A DNA stretch of 64,000 bases from Lichenicoccus sp965213775 (GCA_965213775.1 CBDCAC010000005.1:434001-498000); one strand, 5' to 3'. Shown: positions 20,220 to 32,674, numbered from the stretch's first letter. Notes: generated by a model from the letters alone, not told the origin. Made by a program: numbers and translations.

Positions 20220-20244
20220 GGAACCAAGCCGGGAAGTCGCCGTT
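20220..20244 (+). promoter_or_regulatory. EcfG-type general stress response promoter upstream of the GH15 gene
   Basis: GGAAC (20220-20224), a 16-base spacer and CGTT (20241-20244) match the consensus of the alphaproteobacterial general stress sigma factor EcfG (GGAAC-N16/17-CGTT) exactly. It would start transcription near 20250, about 83 bases before the GH15 start codon. Confidence 0.6.
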
Positions 20245-20333
20245 GCTGACGCAGCGTCGGCGATCGGGCGGCTGGTCTGCCCGCGGGCGCTCGACCTGCC
20301 ACGGCACAGCGAGACGTGGGAGGAGAGTGCCGC

Positions 20334-22172
20334 GTGGTCTATACCCCTTTGGCGATCGAGGAATACGGGCTGATCGGCGACTGCAGCAGCTGCGCACTGG
20401 TCGGCCGCAACGGCTCGATCGACTGGCTGTGCTGGCCGCGCTTCGACGGCGGCGCCTGCCTCGCCGCCCTGGTCGGCACCGAGGAGAACGGGCGCTGGCT
20501 GCTGGCGCCCAGCGATATGGCGAGCGAGGCGGCGCAGGTGACGCGCGGCTATCGCGACGGCGGGATGGTGCTGCAGACCCTGTTCACGACGTCGGCCGGC
20601 AGCGTTGCGGTCATCGACTTCATGCCGATCAACAGCCCGGTGCCCAGCATCGTGCGCATCGTCGAGGGGCGGAGCGGGCAGGTCGAGGTCACCAGCGAGC
20701 TGCTGCTGCGCTTCGACTACGGCAACTCGATTCCCTGGGTGACGCGCCTGCCGGACAGTGCATCGCCGGGGCAGGCTGGCATCGTCGCGGTCGCCGGCCC
20801 GCACTTGGTCTGCCTGCGCACCGACGTGCCGCTCGCAGGCGAGGACATGGCGACCGTGGGCCGATGCACCGTCTCCGCCGGCGCGCGCGTGACCTTCGTG
20901 CTCAGCTACGGCCCGTCGCACCTGCCGCCGCCGCCGTTGATCGAGGTCGATGCGGCGCTGGCGCGCACGGAGGCGTTCTGGTCGGAATGGTCCGGCCGTT
21001 GCGCCTATCAGGGGCCGCACCGCGATATCGTGCTGCGCTCGATGGTGACGCTCAAGGCGCTGACCTTCGCCGAGACCGGCGGCATCGTCGCAGCGCCGAC
21101 CACCTCGCTGCCCGAGCAGCTCGGCGGCCCGCGCAACTGGGACTACCGGTTCTGCTGGCTGCGCGACGCCGGCCTGACGCTGATCGCGATGATGTCGGGC
21201 GGCTACTACGAGGAGGCGCGGCTGTGGCGCGACTGGCTGCATCGGTCCATCGCCGGCAGCCCCGACCAGATCCAGATCATGTACGGCATCGCCGGCGAGC
21301 GCAGCCTGCAGGAGTGGGAGGTGCCCTGGCTGATCGGCTATCAGGGGGCGGCGCCGGTGCGCGTCGGCAACGCCGCCGCGGGCCAGCTGCAGCTCGACGT
21401 CTACGGCGAGGTGATCGCGGCCCTGCACCTGGCACGGCAGGAGAACCTGCGCGAGCCGGGCTATGGCTGGTCGCTGCAGGTGGCGCTGGTCGAGCATCTG
21501 GAGACGATCTGGCAGCAGCCCGACGAGGGCATGTGGGAGGTGCGCGGCGGCCGCAGGCAGTTCACCGTCTCCAAGGTGTTCGCCTGGATGGCATTCGACC
21601 GCACGATACGCGACTGCGAGCAGTTCGGCCTGCAAGGTCCGGTGCAGCGCTGGCGACAGGTGCGCGACCAGATCCACGCCGCGGTGTGCAACGAGGGGTT
21701 CAGCCGGGCCAAGGGCTGCTTCACCCAGGCCTTCGGCTCCGAGGCGCTCGATGCCGGGCTGCTGCTGATCCCGGTCATCGGCTTCCTGCCGGCCGACGAT
21801 CCCAGGGTGGTCGCGACCGTGGCCGCGGTCGAGCGCGAGCTGGTGGAGGACGGCTTCGTGCTGCGCTATCGCACCGAGAGCAGCGTCGACGGCATGCCCG
21901 GCAGCGAGGGCGCCTTCCTCGCCTGCACCTTCTGGCTGGTCGATGCCTACGTGCTGCAGGGGCGGCACGCCGAGGCAGCGGCGCTGTTCACGCGCCTGGT
22001 GGGGCTCAGCAACGATCTCGGGCTGCTGTCGGAGGAGTACGACCCGCGCGCCAAGCGCCTGGTCGGCAACTTCCCGCAGGCCTTCTCCCATGTCGGCCTG
22101 ATCAACTCGGCGGTGAACCTGCGCAACCGCGCCGTGCCGCTGCGCGGCGACACCCAGGCCGCGGCGGAGTAG
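20334..22172 (+). CDS. Glycoside hydrolase family 15 protein (glucoamylase/trehalase-like)
   Basis: 612 residues from the GTG at 20334, chosen because GGGAGGAG lies eight bases upstream. The N-terminal domain opens with PLAIEEYGLIGDCSSCALVG and GSIDWLCWPRFD, common to bacterial GH15 proteins. The (alpha/alpha)6 barrel holds NWDYRFCWLRDA, the general acid Glu402 in PDEGMWEVRG and the general base region LLSEEYDP (Glu567/568). Bacterial members cleave alpha-glucosidic bonds in oligosaccharides or trehalose; the two cannot be separated by eye. The exact EcfG-type promoter upstream suggests induction under general stress, which fits trehalose or glycogen turnover. Confidence 0.9.
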   Translation: MVYTPLAIEEYGLIGDCSSCALVGRNGSIDWLCWPRFDGGACLAALVGTEENGRWLLAPSDMASEAAQVTRGYRDGGMVLQTLFTTSAGSVAVIDFMPINSPVPSIVRIVEGRSGQVEVTSELLLRFDYGNSIPWVTRLPDSASPGQAGIVAVAGPHLVCLRTDVPLAGEDMATVGRCTVSAGARVTFVLSYGPSHLPPPPLIEVDAALARTEAFWSEWSGRCAYQGPHRDIVLRSMVTLKALTFAETGGIVAAPTTSLPEQLGGPRNWDYRFCWLRDAGLTLIAMMSGGYYEEARLWRDWLHRSIAGSPDQIQIMYGIAGERSLQEWEVPWLIGYQGAAPVRVGNAAAGQLQLDVYGEVIAALHLARQENLREPGYGWSLQVALVEHLETIWQQPDEGMWEVRGGRRQFTVSKVFAWMAFDRTIRDCEQFGLQGPVQRWRQVRDQIHAAVCNEGFSRAKGCFTQAFGSEALDAGLLLIPVIGFLPADDPRVVATVAAVERELVEDGFVLRYRTESSVDGMPGSEGAFLACTFWLVDAYVLQGRHAEAAALFTRLVGLSNDLGLLSEEYDPRAKRLVGNFPQAFSHVGLINSAVNLRNRAVPLRGDTQAAAE

Positions 22173-22175
22173 CCA

Positions 22176-22283
22176 CGGGCTCTGCCTTGACCCGTTGGGG
22201 CCGACGGCCCCAAACCCCATCTTCTAAATCAAGGTTTTCAAAGGCTCGCCTTTGACGGGGTCAAGGGGCAGAGCCCCTCGCCT
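22176..22283. repeat. Four-hairpin interspersed repeat, subfamily A, copy 2
   Basis: It begins 4 bp after the GH15 stop and ends just before the convergent CopD-like gene. The inner hairpin GGGGCCGACGGCCCC and the outer AGGGGCAGAGCCCCT are clear; the left outer hairpin (GGGCTCTGCCTTGACCC) has decayed compared with other copies. Confidence 0.82.
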
Positions 22284-22291
22284 TGTCTTCG

Positions 22292-22756
22292 CTAGAAACT
22301 ATGCCCCAGCGACGCCACCACCACGATGGTCGCGCCGATCACCAGGTTCATGCCGACCAGCGAGCGGATGCTTTCGAACAGCGCCGGCTGCGGCCGTATC
22401 GCCCGGCGCGCCCGTCGGAACGGCCCGAAGAAGGCCCACAGGAACACCCCGGTCATCACCAGGGCCAGGCCCTGCATCGCGTTGATGTGCCAGTCGGCGT
22501 TGGCGAAGCCGCCCTCGCGGAAGATCTCCATCGACCAGCCGGTCAGCAGCACGATCGGCATCACGTGCCAGACCAGCCGGAAGAAGCGGCTCAAGGTCTG
22601 CAGGGTCACCGACACGCGCTGGGTCTGGTCGAGCAGGTTGAGGCTGGGACGCAGCACCAGCAGCGCATAGGCGGCGCCGCCGACCCAGAGCGCCATGCCG
22701 AGCAGATGCGTGGCGAGCACCAGGCCCCAGAGGATGATGGCGGGTTCGGACTGCAT
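22292..22756 (-). CDS. CopD-like integral membrane protein
   Basis: 154 residues with four predicted membrane helices: about 8-31, 63-80, 92-110 and 132-150. Histidines lie near the membrane edges (ATHLLGMALW, RLVWHVMP, ADWHINAMQG). This layout and the WVGGAAYALLVLRPSL opening resemble the copper resistance D domain family, whose small stand-alone members are of uncertain function (copper uptake or haem-related membrane proteins). GGAG lies seven bases before the ATG. It is a single gene, divergent from nnr. Confidence 0.7.
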   Translation of the reverse strand: MQSEPAIILWGLVLATHLLGMALWVGGAAYALLVLRPSLNLLDQTQRVSVTLQTLSRFFRLVWHVMPIVLLTGWSMEIFREGGFANADWHINAMQGLALVMTGVFLWAFFGPFRRARRAIRPQPALFESIRSLVGMNLVIGATIVVVASLGHSF

Positions 22757-22852
22757 CGTGGGCTCCGGCGCGGCGTTGTCTCGTGGACGCCGGTCTCAAT
22801 ACGGCCTGGACCGGCGAAAGCAACAGCCTTCGGCGTCAAGGAGATCCCGCCC

Positions 22853-24340
22853 ATGGTCGATCACTCCCTGTTGCTGCTGACCCCCGACGAGATGGGTGAG
22901 GCGGACCGGCTGGCGGCGCTCTCGACCTCCTCGTACGGGTTGATGCAGAACGCCGGACGCGCGGTCGCGCGCGCGGCGGCGCGTAGCTTCGCCCCGTGCC
23001 GCACCCTGGTGCTGTGCGGCCCGGGCAATAATGGCGGCGACGGCTTCGTGGCCGCCCGGCTGCTGGCGCAGCGCGGCTGGCCGGTGACGGTGGCGAGGCT
23101 GTCGCCGGCGGCGGAGGGCACGGACGCGTCGCGCGCGGCCGCGTCGTGGGCGGCCTCCACGGTGGGCGGCGCGATCCCGTCGTTCGATCCCGCGGCGGCG
23201 GCGCGCGCCGAGCTGGTGATCGACGCGGTGTTCGGCGCCGGGTTGTCGCGCCCGGTCGAGGGCGTGGCGGCGGCGGCGCTGGCGGCGGCGCGCCGCGTGC
23301 TCGCGATCGACGTGCCGAGCGGCGTCGACGGCGCGACCGGCGCGATACGCGGCGCGGCGGCGCGGGCGGAGCTGACGGTGAGCTTCTTCCGGGCCAAGCC
23401 CGGGCACCTGCTGCTGCCCGGCCGCGACCGGCTCGGCACGCTGCAGATCGCCGAGATCGGCATCCCCGAGGCGCTGCTGGGGCGGATCGGTGCCCGCACC
23501 TGGCGCAACCGCCCCGGGCTGTGGCGGCTGCGGCCGCTGAGTGCCGCGGACCATAAATACACCCGCGGCGTGGTCAGCGTCTGCGGCGCTGCGGCGATGA
23601 GCGGGGCCGCGCGTCTCGCCGCCGCCGGCGCGCGCGGCGCCGGCGCCGGGCTGGTGCGGATCGCGGCCGAACACGCGGCCGCGCTGTATCGCGTCGGCGC
23701 GCCGGGTCTGATCGTCGACGAGGCGCCGCTGCGCACGCTGCTCGCCGACGCCAGGCGTCAGGTCTGGGTGTGCGGTCCGGGCCTCGCGGAGGACGAGGTG
23801 CGGGCGGCGCTGCCGGCGCTGCTGGAAGCGGGCCGGACGGTGGTGGCGGATGCCGGCGCGCTGTCGGAGGCGGCGGGGCAGCCGGAGCGGCTGCGCGGCG
23901 TGGCGGTGGTGACGCCGCATGAGGGAGAGTTCGCCCGCCTGTTCGGCGATCCGGGTTCGGATCGGCTGGGGGCCGCGCGCGCGGCCGCGGCGCGGCTCGG
24001 CGCGGTGGTGGTGCTCAAGGGCTCCGACACCGTCATCGCGGCCCCCGACGGGCGTGCGGCGATCAATGCCGACGCGCCGCCCTGGCTCGCGACCGCCGGC
24101 GCCGGCGACGTGCTGTCGGGGATCGTCGCCGCGATGCTGGCGCGCGGCGTGCTGGGGGGCGATGGGCCTTCTGGCGATGGCTCGATCGGCGACGGCTTGG
24201 GCGGCGGCGTCTTCGAGGCGGCCTGCGCCGCAGTGTGGCTGCACGGCGAGGCCGCCAACCTCGCCGGAGAGGGGCTGCTCGCGGAGGATCTGGCGGGCCG
24301 GGTGCCGGCGGCGATGCGCCGCGCCGCGGGCGCGGGCTGA
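22853..24340 (+). CDS. nnr: Bifunctional NAD(P)H-hydrate epimerase / ADP-dependent NAD(P)H-hydrate dehydratase
   Basis: 495 residues. The YjeF N-terminal domain (1 to about 210) carries CGPGNNGGDGF (55-65), which binds the nucleotide in the epimerase. The C-terminal domain (about 225-495) is a ribokinase-like dehydratase with TPHEGEFARLFG, VVLKGSDTV and the catalytic region TAGAGDVLSG. Together they repair hydrated NADH and NADPH. AAGGAG seven bases before the ATG fixes the start. Near the end, a Gly/Asp-rich repetitive stretch (about residues 440-457, GDGPSGDGSIGDGLGGG) interrupts the domain and is probably a flexible surface loop. Confidence 0.93.
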   Translation: MVDHSLLLLTPDEMGEADRLAALSTSSYGLMQNAGRAVARAAARSFAPCRTLVLCGPGNNGGDGFVAARLLAQRGWPVTVARLSPAAEGTDASRAAASWAASTVGGAIPSFDPAAAARAELVIDAVFGAGLSRPVEGVAAAALAAARRVLAIDVPSGVDGATGAIRGAAARAELTVSFFRAKPGHLLLPGRDRLGTLQIAEIGIPEALLGRIGARTWRNRPGLWRLRPLSAADHKYTRGVVSVCGAAAMSGAARLAAAGARGAGAGLVRIAAEHAAALYRVGAPGLIVDEAPLRTLLADARRQVWVCGPGLAEDEVRAALPALLEAGRTVVADAGALSEAAGQPERLRGVAVVTPHEGEFARLFGDPGSDRLGAARAAAARLGAVVVLKGSDTVIAAPDGRAAINADAPPWLATAGAGDVLSGIVAAMLARGVLGGDGPSGDGSIGDGLGGGVFEAACAAVWLHGEAANLAGEGLLAEDLAGRVPAAMRRAAGAG

Positions 24341-24430
24341 GCCGCTTGCCTCGCCTCGGGCGCTGGGCTAAAGCCGCGCGCTCATTGCGACGGTTCCGGC
24401 GGGCGTGATCGCGGCGCCCGCGGGTCTGCT

Positions 24431-24515
<85 letters not shown>

Positions 24516-24564
24516 GCCGTCCCGCGCCCGACGCGCCACCACTTGGCAGAGGATGGCCTGGCAG

Positions 24565-25992
24565 ATGCAGGTGACTGAGACGCTTTCCGAGGGCCTGAAG
24601 CGCGGCTTCACGGTGGTGGTGCCGGGCGCGGAGCTGGAGGGCAAGCGACAGGCGCGGCTGACCGAGCTTGGCCGCACCATGAACCTGCCGGGTTTCCGTC
24701 CGGGCAAGGTGCCGCTGTCGATCGTGCGGCAGCGCTACGGCACCGCGGTCACCGGCGAGGTGCTGGAGCAGACGGTCAACGATGCGACGCGCGACCTGCT
24801 CGCCGAACGCGGGCTGCGCTCGGCGAGCCAGCCCAAGGTCGACCTGGTGCGCGGCGCGCTCGAGGCGCCGGTGTCCGGCAGTGCCGCGAGCGACCTGGAG
24901 TTCACCGTCGAGCTCGAGCTGCTGCCCGAGATCAGCGTCCCCGACCTCGGCGGCCTGTCGCTGACCCGCCTGAAGGCCGAGCCCGACCCCGCCACCATCG
25001 ACCGCGCGCTGGCCGACATCGCCAAGCGGCAGCGCAGCTTCGAGACCATCGAGGAGCAGCGGGGCGCCGCCGCGGGCGACACGCTCAGCGTGGATTTCGT
25101 CGGCACGGTGGACGGCGTCGCCTTCGAGGGCGGCGCCGGCTCGGACGTCGATGTCGAGCTCGGCGGCACCGGCTTCATCCCCGGCTTCGCCGAGCAGCTG
25201 GAGGGCCTGGCGCCCGGCGCGCAGCGGGTCATCGAGGTGACCTTCCCCGAGCCGTACCAGGCTGCCGAGCTGGCTGGCAAGGCGGCGCGCTTCGAGGTCA
25301 CCGCCAAGGCCCTGAAGCGGGCGGTGGATCCGGCGATCGACGACGACCTCGCCAAGACGCTCGGCTTCGACGGGCTGGAGCAGGTGCGCGAGGCGCTCGG
25401 CCAGCAGGTGCGCCGCGAGTACGAGCAGCTGTCGCGCATGCGCATCAAGCGCGAGCTGCTCGACGCGCTGGCCGAGCGGGCCGACTTCTCCGCCCCCGAG
25501 GGCATGGTCGAGAGCGAGTTCGCCGCGATCTGGCAGCGCATCGAGGCCGACCGCAAGGAGGGCCGCGAGGACGAGGAGGACCAGGGCAAGGACGAGGAGA
25601 CGCTGCGCGCCGACTACCGGCGCATCGCCGAGCGGCGGGTGCGGCTGGGCCTGCTGCTCGCCGAGATCGGCCGCGGTGCGGGGATCCAGGTGAGCCAGGA
25701 GGAGATCGGAGGCGCGATGCGCGCCGAGGCCGGGCGGTATCCCGGCCAGGAGCAGATGGTGCTGGACTTCTTCCGCAAGAACCCGCAGGCGGCCGAGACG
25801 CTGCGCGGCCCGATCTTCGAGAACAAGGTGGTCGACTACGTGCTCGACCAGGCGCACGTCGAGGAGAGGACGGTGACGCCCGAGGAGCTGGCCGAGGCCC
25901 CGCCGACGGAGCCGGCAGAAACGCAGCCGACGGAGGCGGTCGAAACCCAGCCGACGGAGCCGGCCGAAACCCAGCCGAGCGAGCCGGCGTGA
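24565..25992 (+). CDS. tig: Trigger factor (ribosome-associated chaperone, peptidyl-prolyl isomerase)
   Basis: 475 residues from the ATG at 24565 (MQVTETLSEGLKR), which matches the usual trigger factor N-terminus and leaves AGAGGA about ten bases upstream; an in-frame ATG at 24553 is an alternative. The ribosome-binding signature GFRPGKVP is present, followed by the FKBP-like domain (about 150-240, DTLSVDFVGTVDG and GFAEQLEGLAPG) and the helical C-terminal chaperone arms. The extreme C-terminus has three tandem repeats of about nine residues (PTEPAETQ type), an acidic tail not found in E. coli. The protein binds at the ribosome exit and helps early folding, and it heads the clpP-clpX-lon block. 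Confidence 0.95.
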   Translation: MQVTETLSEGLKRGFTVVVPGAELEGKRQARLTELGRTMNLPGFRPGKVPLSIVRQRYGTAVTGEVLEQTVNDATRDLLAERGLRSASQPKVDLVRGALEAPVSGSAASDLEFTVELELLPEISVPDLGGLSLTRLKAEPDPATIDRALADIAKRQRSFETIEEQRGAAAGDTLSVDFVGTVDGVAFEGGAGSDVDVELGGTGFIPGFAEQLEGLAPGAQRVIEVTFPEPYQAAELAGKAARFEVTAKALKRAVDPAIDDDLAKTLGFDGLEQVREALGQQVRREYEQLSRMRIKRELLDALAERADFSAPEGMVESEFAAIWQRIEADRKEGREDEEDQGKDEETLRADYRRIAERRVRLGLLLAEIGRGAGIQVSQEEIGGAMRAEAGRYPGQEQMVLDFFRKNPQAAETLRGPIFENKVVDYVLDQAHVEERTVTPEELAEAPPTEPAETQPTEAVETQPTEPAETQPSEPA

Positions 25993-26010
25993 CCGCGGCA
26001 CCGCGGAGGG

Positions 26011-26039
26011 CTTTCATCGCCGCCGGTTCGGCCTATCTT
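26011..26039 (+). promoter_or_regulatory. Possible heat-shock-type promoter of clpP
   Basis: CTTTCA, a 17-base spacer and TATCTT; the -10 region in context is CCTATCTTG, close to the -10 pattern of alphaproteobacterial RpoH promoters. It ends 26 bases before the clpP ATG. The -35 match is weak. Confidence 0.3.
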
Positions 26040-26065
26040 GAGTGCATCGGAGCGGGAGAGTTCAG

Positions 26066-26713
26066 ATGAGGGATCGTGATCCCATGGAGATCTACGGCAA
26101 CGCCCTCGTGCCGATGGTGGTCGAGCAGACCTCGCGCGGCGAGCGGGCGTTCGACATCTATTCGAGGCTGCTGCAGGACCGAATCATCTTCCTCACCGGA
26201 CCGGTCTATGACGGGGTGGCGTCGCTGATCTGCGCCCAGCTGCTGCACCTGGAGAGCGTCAACCCGAGCAAGGACATCTCGTTCTACATCAACAGCCCAG
26301 GTGGCGTGGTCTCGGCCGGGCTCGCGATCTACGACACCATGCAGTACATACGCAGCCCGGTGAACACGGTGTGCATCGGCCAGGCCGCCTCGATGGGCTC
26401 GCTGCTGCTGGCGGCCGGCGCGCCCGGCAAGCGCCTGGCGCTGCCGAACGCGCGGGTCATGGTGCACCAGCCCTCGGGCGGCGCGCAGGGGCAGGCCAGC
26501 GACATCGAGATCCAGGCGAAGGAGATCCTCTACCTGCGCCAGCGCCTGAACGAGATCTACAAGGAGCATACCGGCCAGACCCTGGAGTCGATCGAGCAGA
26601 AGCTCGAGCGCGACAGCTACCTGTCGGCGGTCGAGGCGCAGGCGTTCGGGATCGTCGACGAGGTGCTGCAGAACCGCCCGGTGCCGTCGGCCGAGGATGC
26701 CGCCAAGGGCTGA
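26066..26713 (+). CDS. clpP: ATP-dependent Clp protease proteolytic subunit ClpP
   Basis: 215 residues from the ATG at 26066, which has GGGAGAG upstream and gives the standard opening MRDRDPMEIYGNALVPMVVE. Catalytic Ser109 (GQAASMGS) and His134 (VMVHQPSGG) are 25 residues apart as in E. coli ClpP, and an Asp follows in the C-terminal region (FGIVDEVL). The N-terminal residues are likely a removed propeptide. It forms the 14-subunit chamber fed by ClpX, whose gene is 162 bp downstream. Confidence 0.97.
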   Translation: MRDRDPMEIYGNALVPMVVEQTSRGERAFDIYSRLLQDRIIFLTGPVYDGVASLICAQLLHLESVNPSKDISFYINSPGGVVSAGLAIYDTMQYIRSPVNTVCIGQAASMGSLLLAAGAPGKRLALPNARVMVHQPSGGAQGQASDIEIQAKEILYLRQRLNEIYKEHTGQTLESIEQKLERDSYLSAVEAQAFGIVDEVLQNRPVPSAEDAAKG

Positions 26714-26794
26714 GCCCGCTCGCCGGCCCGGGCGCGATCGTCTCCTCCGCCCGGCCAATCCTCTTCCGGCTGCCGCTCGGGGCGCGCGATACCC

Positions 26795-26822
26795 TTGATG
26801 CGGCTTTCGGGACAGGTCTAAT
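26795..26822 (+). promoter_or_regulatory. Predicted promoter of clpX
   Basis: TTGATG, 16 bases, TCTAAT, 53 bases upstream of the clpX ATG. The preceding CC gives CCTTGATG, also compatible with a heat-shock sigma -35 element. It implies clpX can be transcribed separately from clpP. Confidence 0.4.
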
Positions 26823-26875
26823 GTCATCAGCTTGTCCGGGGGTGGCTCTTGCAACCCAGCGGGGTAGGAGAGCCC

Positions 26876-28132
<1,257 letters not shown>

Positions 28133-28180
28133 GGCGGGCGCCGCGTCGGGGGTAGTGCCGCGCCGTCGCGTCGGGACGTC

Positions 28181-28209
28181 TTGTCCGGTGCTGATGGCCT
28201 GACGATATC
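28181..28209 (+). promoter_or_regulatory. Predicted promoter of lon
   Basis: TTGTCC, exactly 17 bases, GATATC, about 94 bases upstream of the lon ATG. In context (CTTGTCC ... CGATATCG) it could serve the housekeeping or heat-shock sigma factor. Confidence 0.4.
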
Positions 28210-28302
28210 GCAACCAGCAGTTCGCGGCCCTCGCCGCGGATGAAGGAGGGCGCGCCGCGATCGGGCGCCCGGCCTTCGACTGTCCTTCAGGAGGTCGACG
28301 TG

Positions 28303-30834
<2,532 letters not shown>

Positions 30835-30856
30835 CCGCCCGCCGCCGGATGCTTCG

Positions 30857-30886
30857 TTGACGACGCAGAACGAGGGATCTTAGTCT
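30857..30886 (+). promoter_or_regulatory. Predicted promoter of hup
   Basis: TTGACG (30857-30862), 18 bases, then TAGTCT. The predicted transcript leader of about 70 bases would contain the strong stem 30892-30903/30911-30922 (GCTCCCGTCCCG with CGGGGCGGGAGC). Confidence 0.4.
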
Positions 30887-30966
30887 GCCCCGCTCCCGTC
30901 CCGCCTCGCGCGGGGCGGGAGCCTTCGCGAACGCCACCCGTCTCGAGGCGAACAGAAAGGCAGCCT

Positions 30967-31251
30967 ATGGAGAAGCCGCTCAACAGGCAGGAACTGGTCT
31001 CGGCGGTGGCCGAGGAGGCCGACCTGCCGAAGGCCAAGGCGGCCGAGGTGGTGGATGCCGTGTTCGCCTCCATCGAGAAGGCGCTGAAGAACAAGCAGGA
31101 GGTGCGCCTGGTGGGCTTCGGCAGCTTCGTGACCGCCACACGCAAGGCGGCCAAGGGGCGCAACCCGCGCACCGGGGCGGAGATCGACATCCCCGCCTCG
31201 ACCTCGGTGCGATTCAAGCCCGGCAAGGTGCTGAAGGACGCGGTAAGCTAG
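30967..31251 (+). CDS. hup: HU family DNA-binding protein
   Basis: 94 residues, full HU length. The N-terminal helices begin MEKPLNRQELVSAVAEEADL, the core contains VRLVGFGSFVTATRKA, and the DNA-clamping beta arm has RNPRTGAEIDIP with the intercalating proline. It bends and compacts DNA as a dimer. AGAAAGG upstream is a ribosome site. A predicted promoter and a GC-rich leader hairpin precede it, so it is probably transcribed separately from lon. Confidence 0.96.
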   Translation: MEKPLNRQELVSAVAEEADLPKAKAAEVVDAVFASIEKALKNKQEVRLVGFGSFVTATRKAAKGRNPRTGAEIDIPASTSVRFKPGKVLKDAVS

Positions 31252-31256
31252 GGGAA

Positions 31257-31369
31257 GGCAAGGGGCCTTGCCCCTTGACCCCATCAAAGGCAAGCCTTTG
31301 AAAACCTTATCTTAGAGATCGGGGTTTGGGGTCTGTGGCCCCAACGGGTCAAGGGCAGCGCCCTTGCCT
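31257..31369. repeat. Four-hairpin interspersed repeat, subfamily A, copy 3
   Basis: The best-preserved copy. In order: AAGGGGCCTTGCCCCTT, AAAGGCAAGCCTTT, an AT-rich centre (CTTATCTTAGAGAT), GGGGTCTGTGGCCCC, and AAGGGCAGCGCCCTT; ends GGCAAGGG and CCCTTGCC. It lies 6 bp after hup and 16 bp before tRNA-Val, the only copy upstream of an RNA gene. Confidence 0.88.
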
Positions 31370-31385
31370 GCGCGGCAGCGCCCAA

Positions 31386-31460
31386 GGGCGGTTAGCTCAG
31401 CGGTAGAGCGTCTCGTTTACACCGAGAGGGTCGGCGGTTCGAAACCGTCACCGCCCACCA
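31386..31460 (+). tRNA. tRNA-Val (anticodon UAC)
   Basis: Acceptor GGGCGGT pairs with ACCGCCC; discriminator A, CCA encoded. D stem GCTC/GAGC; anticodon stem TCTCG/CGAGA with loop TTTACAC gives UAC. T stem GGCGG/CCGTC with loop TTCGAAA. It lies upstream of tRNA-Asp, 61 bp away, in what is probably one tRNA transcript. Confidence 0.97.
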
Positions 31461-31521
31461 CGCCCCGGGACCCGGGTTGACGCCGGCGGGCCCGGCCATT
31501 ACACCGCCGCTCACGCCAGTT

Positions 31522-31598
<77 letters not shown>

Positions 31599-31725
31599 CT
31601 CGCGCATCCTTGCTCTCCTTATGTTGCAGCGCACGCTGGCGGAGCGGGGGGTGCGGCCCTATCTTCTGCATCGCCCGCTCGGCATCACGCCGTGATCAGA
31701 AGTCTGGGGTCAGAGAGAGACTTAG

Positions 31726-32091
31726 ATGCACGCGGTGCTGTCGAACTACTTCCCGATCCTGGTCTTCGTGGTCATCGCCTTCGCCATCTCCGGCGCCATG
31801 CTGGGCGCCTCGCTGCTGGCCGGCCAGCAGAAGCCGTACGCCGAGAAGCTGTCCGCCTATGAGTGCGGCTTCGATCCGTTCGACGATGCGCGGCGCCGTT
31901 TCGACGTGCGCTTCTACCTGGTGGCGATCTTGTTCATCATCTTCGACCTGGAGGTGGCATTCCTGTTCCCCTGGGCGGTCAGCCTGGCGCGCATCGGCGC
32001 GTTCGGGTTCCTGTCGATGATGGGGTTCCTGGCGGTGCTGACCGTGGGCTTCCTCTATGAGTGGCGCAAAGGCGCGCTGGAGTGGGAATGA
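31726..32091 (+). CDS. nuoA: NADH-quinone oxidoreductase subunit A
   Basis: 121 residues with three membrane helices (about 9-32, 61-82, 92-112). The conserved KPYAEKLSAYECGFDPF loop between helices 1 and 2 is present and includes the cysteine exposed in the active/deactive transition of mitochondrial ND3. It is the first gene of the complex I operon and sits in the membrane arm near the quinone site. GAGAGAGA upstream of the ATG is the likely ribosome site. Confidence 0.97.
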   Translation: MHAVLSNYFPILVFVVIAFAISGAMLGASLLAGQQKPYAEKLSAYECGFDPFDDARRRFDVRFYLVAILFIIFDLEVAFLFPWAVSLARIGAFGFLSMMGFLAVLTVGFLYEWRKGALEWE

Positions 32092-32098
32092 TCTGTCC

Positions 32099-32674
32099 AT
32101 GAGCACCGAGATCGCGACCCCCGCCGCACGGCCCGACATCGTCTGGAACCGCGACATCCTGCCGCCGGGACCGGAACAGGACGCGGTGGTGCGCGGCATC
32201 ACCGGCGAGATCACCGACAAGGGCTTCGTCGTCGCCAACGTCGACAAGCTGGTGAACTGGGCGCGCACCGGCAGCCTGTGGCCGCTCTCCTTCGGGCTGG
32301 CCTGCTGCGCGGTCGAGATGATCCATGCCTTCATGCCGCGCTACGACCTGGACCGGCTCGGGGTCATCCCGCGCGGCTCGCCGCGGCAGGCCGACGTGAT
32401 GATCGTCTCCGGCACCCTGACCAACAAGATGGCGCCCGCGATGCGCCGCGTGTACGACCAGATGGCCGAGCCGCGCTGGGTGATCTCGATGGGATCCTGC
32501 GCGAACGGCGGCGGCTACTACCACTACAGCTACTCGGTGGTGCGCGGCTGCGACCGCATCGTGCCGGTCGACATCTACGTCCCGGGCTGCCCGCCGACCG
32601 CGGAGGCGCTGGTCTACGGGATCATGCAGCTGCAGAAGAAGATCCGCCGCACCGGGACCATCCTGCGTGGCTGA
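32099..32674 (+). CDS. nuoB: NADH-quinone oxidoreductase subunit B
   Basis: 191 residues. The ligands of the terminal [4Fe-4S] cluster N2 are Cys69 and Cys70 (GLACCAVEM), Cys134 (MGSCANGGG) and Cys164 (VPGCPPT). NuoB passes electrons from N2 to the quinone at the junction with NuoD. Its 3' end overlaps nuoC by eight bases. Confidence 0.97.
   Translation: MSTEIATPAARPDIVWNRDILPPGPEQDAVVRGITGEITDKGFVVANVDKLVNWARTGSLWPLSFGLACCAVEMIHAFMPRYDLDRLGVIPRGSPRQADVMIVSGTLTNKMAPAMRRVYDQMAEPRWVISMGSCANGGGYYHYSYSVVRGCDRIVPVDIYVPGCPPTAEALVYGIMQLQKKIRRTGTILRG

Noticed and set aside
31257..31369. The repeats as classic intrinsic terminators
   Set aside because: None of the stems is followed by a T-run on either strand, so a terminator role, if any, would not be of the standard type.
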